NCBI GenBank assembly: GCA_014377795.1
Contig: JACMOY010000416.1
Coordinates: forward strand, 1-5,780
Origin: Actinomycetota bacterium
GTDB taxonomy: Bacteria; Actinomycetota; Actinomycetes; Actinomycetales; Angustibacteraceae
Direction: 5' to 3'
DNA length: 5,780 nucleotides
Shown here: positions 1 through 5,780 of the stretch, one piece after another
Layout: each line of letters begins with the position of its first letter
Position numbering within the stretch: position 1 is the stretch's first letter
The notes under the pieces: model-generated
What the model saw: the letters and a program-made list of their open reading frames with translations, nothing else
What the model was told of the DNA's origin: nothing
Database searches by the model: none
Program-made: the position numbers and the translations under genes

Positions 1-1
1 C

Positions 2-229
2 ACCCCCCCCGGGGCCCTCCCCCCGGCGCTAACCCAGCCCGCGGAGCCCCACCCGCTGCCCGCCGACGGAGCGCGCTACGCCGGGGCGCGGGGGGCGGCC
101 GGGGTGAGCGTGCGGCACACCGACTACCCCGGCGTGCCGCACGGGTTCATGTCGTTCCCCGGGGCGGTGCCGTGCGGCGCGACGGCGCTGGACGAGGTCG
201 CGTCGATGCTGCGCGCCGAGCTCGCATGA
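2..229 (+). CDS. alpha/beta-hydrolase (HSL/Abhydrolase_3-like), C-terminal part
   Basis: The frame is open from the window edge to a TGA at 227-229, giving the last 75 residues of a protein whose start lies outside. The segment with D41-Y42-P43-G44-V45-P46-H47-G48-F49 is the hallmark end of alpha/beta-hydrolases of the hormone-sensitive-lipase type, with H47 as the likely catalytic histidine. It is preceded by G23-A24-R25-Y26 and an AAGV strand start typical of the family. These enzymes are cytosolic esterases or lipases acting on small acyl esters; the substrate cannot be told. The family's catalytic Asp should fall near residue 17 (usual motif AE-x-DPL), but His is read there. Nearby residues are also odd, and sequencing error at a contig edge is my preferred explanation. 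The stop overlaps the next start as ATGA, so the two genes are probably translationally coupled. Confidence 0.8.
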   Translation, partial: TPPGALPPALTQPAEPHPLPADGARYAGARGAAGVSVRHTDYPGVPHGFMSFPGAVPCGATALDEVASMLRAELA

Positions 230-579
230 GCCGCGCGGTCCGGGCGCTGGCGGTCGACCTGCTCGCGGTGCTGGTGTTCGCCGCGATCGGGCGACGCAGT
301 CACGCCGAGGGTCTGACGGCGGTCGGCGCCGCGGTGACCGCCTGGCCGTTCGCAGCGGGCACCCTCATCGGCTGGGCGGCGTGCCGCGGGTGGCGCGCCC
401 CGACGTCCGTCCTGACGACGGGGGTGCCGGTGTGGTTGGCGACCGTGGCCGTGGGCATGCTGCTGCGCCGGGTGACCGGTGAGGGCACCGCCGCCTCGTT
501 CGTGGTCGTCGCGACGGTCGTGCTGGCAGTGCTGCTGCTCGGCTGGCGGGCCGCGGTCCGCCGACGCGCTCGAACCTAG
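226..579 (+). CDS. DUF3054-type small membrane protein
   Basis: This 117-residue protein has about four hydrophobic helices (near residues 7-21, 34-52, 66-81 and 89-107) and a basic C-terminal tail ([10 protein letters not shown]), which probably lies in the cytoplasm. The pattern [16 protein letters not shown] near the N-terminus, a WPF motif at 40-42 and [14 protein letters not shown] at 69-82 match what I remember of DUF3054, an actinobacterial family of unknown function. Length is normal for that family. I chose the ATG at 226 because it overlaps the upstream TGA (ATGA) and places a hydrophobic helix directly after the start. A longer reading from 172 would only add Arg/Ala-rich sequence encoded inside the hydrolase gene. 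Its stop (TAG, 577-579) lies in the same CTAG as the stop of the convergent arc gene, so there is no room for a separate terminator. Function unknown. Confidence 0.85.
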   Translation: MSRAVRALAVDLLAVLVFAAIGRRSHAEGLTAVGAAVTAWPFAAGTLIGWAACRGWRAPTSVLTTGVPVWLATVAVGMLLRRVTGEGTAASFVVVATVVLAVLLLGWRAAVRRRART

Positions 580-2318
580 AGGTACTGGCCGGTGTTGGCG
601 ACCGTGTCGATCGAGCGCCCCGGCTCGGTGCCCTTCTTGCCGGTGACCAGCGTGCGGATGTAGACGATCCGCTCACCCTTCTTGCCCGAGATACGAGCCC
701 AGTCGTCGGGGTTCGTGGTGTTGGGCAGGTCTTCGTTCTCCTTGAACTCGTCGACGCACGACTCGAGCAGGTGCTCGACCCGGATGCCGCGTTGCCCGGT
801 GCCCAGGAAGTCCTTGATGGCCATCTTCTTGGCCCGGTCGACGATGTTCTGCACCATGGCGCCGGAGTTGAAGTCCTTGAAGAACAGCACCTCCTTGTCG
901 CCGTTGGCGTAGGTGACCTCGAGGAACCGGTTGTCGTCGATCTCGGAGTACATCCGCTCGACGGTCGCCTGGATCATCGCGTCGACCGTGGCCTGCGCCG
1001 ACCCACCGTTCTCGGCGAGGTCGGCGGCGTGCAGCGGCAGGTCCGGGGTGAGGTACTTGCCGAAGATGTCGCGCGACGCCTCGGCGTCCGGGCGCTCGAT
1101 CTTGATCTTGACGTCGAGCCGACCCGGCCGCAGGATCGCCGGGTCGATCATGTCCTCGCGGTTCGAGGCACCGATGACGATGACGTTCTCGAGCCGCTCG
1201 ACGCCGTCGATCTCCGACAGCAGCTGCGGGACGATCGTGGTCTCGACGTCCGAGCTGATACCCGACCCGCGGGTGCGGAACAACGAGTCCATCTCGTCGA
1301 AGAACACCACCACGGGCGTCCCGTCGGACGCCTTCTCGCGCGCCCGCTGGAAGATCAGCCGGATGTGCCGCTCGGTCTCACCGACGTACTTGTTGAGCAG
1401 CTCAGGGCCTTTGATGTTCAGGAAGTAGGACTTGCCCAGCGGCTGGCCGCTGATCTCGGCGACCTTGCGTGCCAGGGACGCCGCGACGGCCTTGGCGATC
1501 AGGGTCTTGCCGCACCCGGGCGGGCCGTAGAGCAGGACGCCCTTGGGTGGGCGCAGCTTGTGCTCCTTGAACAGCTCGGGGTGCAGGTACGGCAGCTCGA
1601 CGGCGTCGCGGATCTGGTCGATCTGGCCGCCGAGGCCGCCGATGTCCTCGTAGGCGATGTCGGGAACCTCCTCGAGGATCAGCTCCTCGACCTCCGCCTT
1701 GGGGATGCGCTCGTACACGAACCCGGCACGCGGATCCATCAGCAGGCCGTCACCCACGCGCATCTGCTGCTCTCGCAACGACTCTGCGATGCGCGCGACG
1801 CGCTCCTCGTCGGCGTGCCCGACGACCAGGACGCGGTCGGCGCCCAAGTGCTCCTTGAGCGTCACGACCTCACCGAGCTGCTCGAACCCGCGCACCAGGA
1901 CGACGTTCATCGCCTCGTTGAGCAGCACCTCGCGCCCGGGTGAGAGCTCGTCCTGGCTCACGGCCGGGCTGACGGCGACGCGCATCTTGCGACCACCGGT
2001 CAGCACGTCGACCAGGCCGTCCTCGACGACCTCGACGATGGTGCCGAAGCCGGACGGCGGCTGGGCCAACCGGTCGACCTCGGACTTGAGGGTGACGATC
2101 TGGTCGCGCGCGTCCTTGAGCGTCCGCACCAGCCGGTCGTTCTGCACCGAGGTCGACTCGAGCGCCTGCTGCAGCTGCTCGACCCGCTGCTCGAGACCGT
2201 GCAGCCGGGTGGGTGAGTCCGCGAGGCGACGGCGCATCACGGCGACCTCACTCTCGGCCATCCGCAGCTGGCGGACCAGCTCGGCGTCAGGACCGCGTGC
2301 GTCGTCGGCAGTACTCAT
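576..2318 (-). CDS. arc: Proteasomal AAA ATPase ARC (Mpa)
   Basis: The 580-residue protein is the ATP-driven hexameric ring that binds Pup-tagged proteins, unfolds them and threads them into the 20S proteasome. Reading from the N-terminus: a coiled coil at about 10-86 (the Pup-binding region in Mpa), a double OB-fold interdomain at about 90-205, then the AAA module. Visible motifs are Walker A GPPGCGKT (265-272), pore loop KYVGE (310-314), Walker B with FFDEMD (339-344), sensor-1 N386, and arginine-finger candidates R397 and R400. The C-terminus is GQYL, the penultimate-Tyr tail that docks Mpa on the 20S alpha ring, so the protein looks intact. I chose the ATG at 2318 because GAGAGG lies 8 nt upstream and the protein then begins like known ARCs; sequence further upstream encodes TrmI in another frame. 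It is last in a run after trmI. The usual downstream dop-pup-prcBA genes are absent, replaced by a convergent gene. Confidence 0.97.
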   Translation of the reverse strand: MSTADDARGPDAELVRQLRMAESEVAVMRRRLADSPTRLHGLEQRVEQLQQALESTSVQNDRLVRTLKDARDQIVTLKSEVDRLAQPPSGFGTIVEVVEDGLVDVLTGGRKMRVAVSPAVSQDELSPGREVLLNEAMNVVLVRGFEQLGEVVTLKEHLGADRVLVVGHADEERVARIAESLREQQMRVGDGLLMDPRAGFVYERIPKAEVEELILEEVPDIAYEDIGGLGGQIDQIRDAVELPYLHPELFKEHKLRPPKGVLLYGPPGCGKTLIAKAVAASLARKVAEISGQPLGKSYFLNIKGPELLNKYVGETERHIRLIFQRAREKASDGTPVVVFFDEMDSLFRTRGSGISSDVETTIVPQLLSEIDGVERLENVIVIGASNREDMIDPAILRPGRLDVKIKIERPDAEASRDIFGKYLTPDLPLHAADLAENGGSAQATVDAMIQATVERMYSEIDDNRFLEVTYANGDKEVLFFKDFNSGAMVQNIVDRAKKMAIKDFLGTGQRGIRVEHLLESCVDEFKENEDLPNTTNPDDWARISGKKGERIVYIRTLVTGKKGTEPGRSIDTVANTGQYL

Positions 2319-2326
2319 GTGTCGAG

Positions 2327-2332
2327 CCTCTC
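2327..2332 (-). promoter_or_regulatory. Ribosome binding site of arc
   Basis: GAGAGG on the minus strand, 8 nt before the ATG of arc. It is the clearest Shine-Dalgarno sequence in the window and fixes the arc start. The M50, trmI and nuclease genes have none. Confidence 0.7.
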
Positions 2333-2356
2333 GGTCGGGCGACCCAAGATCCGACA

Positions 2357-5400
<3,044 letters not shown>

Positions 5401-5412
5401 GCGGGCGGGTCC

Positions 5413-5430
5413 CAGGGTCGGCTCAGGGTC
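5413..5430. repeat. CAGGGTC direct repeat, 11-bp period, before the ABC transporter gene
   Basis: CAGGGTC occurs at 5413-5419 and again at 5424-5430, one helical turn apart. ATACCT (5431-5436) follows at once and could be part of a -10 region, about 40 bases before the GTG. The arrangement looks like a two-half-site operator for an activator or response regulator. No regulator gene is visible in the window. Confidence 0.35.
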
Positions 5431-5457
5431 ATACCTGGTCGCCCCGGCCACCCCGCG

Positions 5458-5477
5458 CACCCGACGATGGGCGGGTG
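5458..5477 (+). repeat. Inverted repeat spanning the ABC transporter start codon
   Basis: CACCCG (5458-5463) and CGGGTG (5472-5477) are perfect inverted copies around an 8-nt loop. The right arm ends in the GTG start codon, so in a transcript with a leader the start would be base-paired. Inside it, GACGAT lies exactly 6 nt before the GTG, one base from the TANNNT pattern seen upstream of the M50 and nuclease genes. Confidence 0.4.
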
Positions 5478-5780
5478 GACGACATCGACGGCACGACCAC
5501 CGACCGGCAGAGCACGGCGACCGGGGCGGTGGCCAGCGCGCGGGGTCTGGTGAAGGTCTACGGCAAGGACGAGGGCCAGGTGCGGGCCCTGGACGGCATC
5601 GACGTCGACCTCGGTCGCGGGCAGTTCACCGCGATCCTGGGGCCCTCGGGGTCGGGCAAGTCGACCCTGATGCACTGCATGGCGGCGCTGGACACCCCGA
5701 CGTCGGGCAGCGTGGTCCTGGACGGCGTCGAGGTGGCCGGGTTGCGTGACACCGCGCTCACCAAGCTGCGCCGCGACCGG
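5475..5780 (+). CDS. ABC transporter ATP-binding protein, MacB/LolD type, N-terminal part
   Basis: The first 102 residues of an ABC ATPase are present; the gene continues beyond the window. Motifs are RGLVKVYG with A-loop Y29, the Walker [10 protein letters not shown] (56-64), and the block LDTPTSG (72-78) leading into [11 protein letters not shown], typical of the LolD/MacB branch. Members of this branch pair with FtsX-like permeases and move lipids, peptides or drugs across or out of the membrane. Q-loop, signature and Walker B lie outside the window. I chose GTG at 5475 because no in-frame ATG or better start lies nearby upstream. GTG at 5529, which would begin just before [10 protein letters not shown], is a real alternative giving a more usual N-terminus. 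Neither has a good Shine-Dalgarno. The permease and substrate cannot be seen. Confidence 0.9.
   Translation, partial: MDDIDGTTTDRQSTATGAVASARGLVKVYGKDEGQVRALDGIDVDLGRGQFTAILGPSGSGKSTLMHCMAALDTPTSGSVVLDGVEVAGLRDTALTKLRRDR

Noticed and set aside
2..229. The hydrolase as a true pseudogene lacking its catalytic Asp
   Set aside because: The frame is intact to the normal end, the catalytic His is kept, and the odd residues cluster at the window edge with a bias to C and G, which fits sequence error better.
771..1943. A 390-codon open frame on the plus strand, antisense to arc
   Set aside because: It has no recognisable motif, its composition (many D, R, L, V, Q) is that of a GC-rich antisense frame, and arc on the other strand is unmistakable.
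2333..2344. Dyad GGTCG-GG-CGACC before arc as an operator or hairpin
   Set aside because: It is short, the 2-nt centre is too small for an RNA loop without losing pairs, and such dyads are common in GC-rich DNA.

Overview
This window is chromosomal DNA from a very high-GC Gram-positive bacterium, almost certainly an actinomycete. The evidence is strong G/C preference at third codon positions, a proteasome-type AAA ATPase (ARC/Mpa, found mainly in Actinobacteria) and the gene order nuclease / M50 protease / tRNA m1A58 methyltransferase / proteasomal ATPase. From memory, part of this order matches Mycobacterium tuberculosis (mpa, Rv2118c/trmI, Rv2119 RecB-like). I cannot name a genus; a Kineosporiales- or Micrococcales-like organism is only a guess.

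Layout. (1) Positions 1-579, + strand: the C-terminal end of an alpha/beta-hydrolase, coupled by an ATGA overlap to a small four-helix membrane protein of the DUF3054 type. (2) Positions 576-4506, - strand: a three-gene run transcribed M50 site-2-type protease, then trmI, then arc, with gaps of 11 and 38 bp. arc meets the DUF3054 gene tail to tail, and the two stop codons share one CTAG palindrome. (3) Positions 4507-4575: a 69-bp divergent promoter region. (4) Positions 4576-5400, + strand: a single-domain RecB/Cas4-like PD-(D/E)XK nuclease with a four-cysteine iron-sulfur signature. (5) Positions 5401-5474: a short regulatory gap with a hairpin, a direct repeat and an inverted repeat. (6) Positions 5475-5780, + strand: the start of a MacB/LolD-type ABC transporter ATPase that runs off the window.

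How the genes work together. ARC is the hexameric unfoldase that delivers Pup-tagged proteins to the 20S proteasome. TrmI makes m1A58 in the T-loop of tRNA. The M50 protein is an intramembrane or membrane-bound protease with a C-terminal CBS-like pair. They look co-transcribed, but a shared pathway is not shown by the sequence. The usual partners dop, pup and prcBA do not follow arc here.

The most interesting signals are regulatory. Both genes leaving the divergent region have a TANNNT hexamer exactly 6 nt before the ATG and no Shine-Dalgarno sequence, as expected for leaderless transcripts. trmI appears to have a similar promoter whose -10 hexamer is built on the stop codon of the upstream gene. 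The first ~95 bases look like low-quality contig-end sequence. I see no RNA genes, CRISPR array, insertion sequence or clearly novel multi-gene system. No gap between genes exceeds 80 bases.
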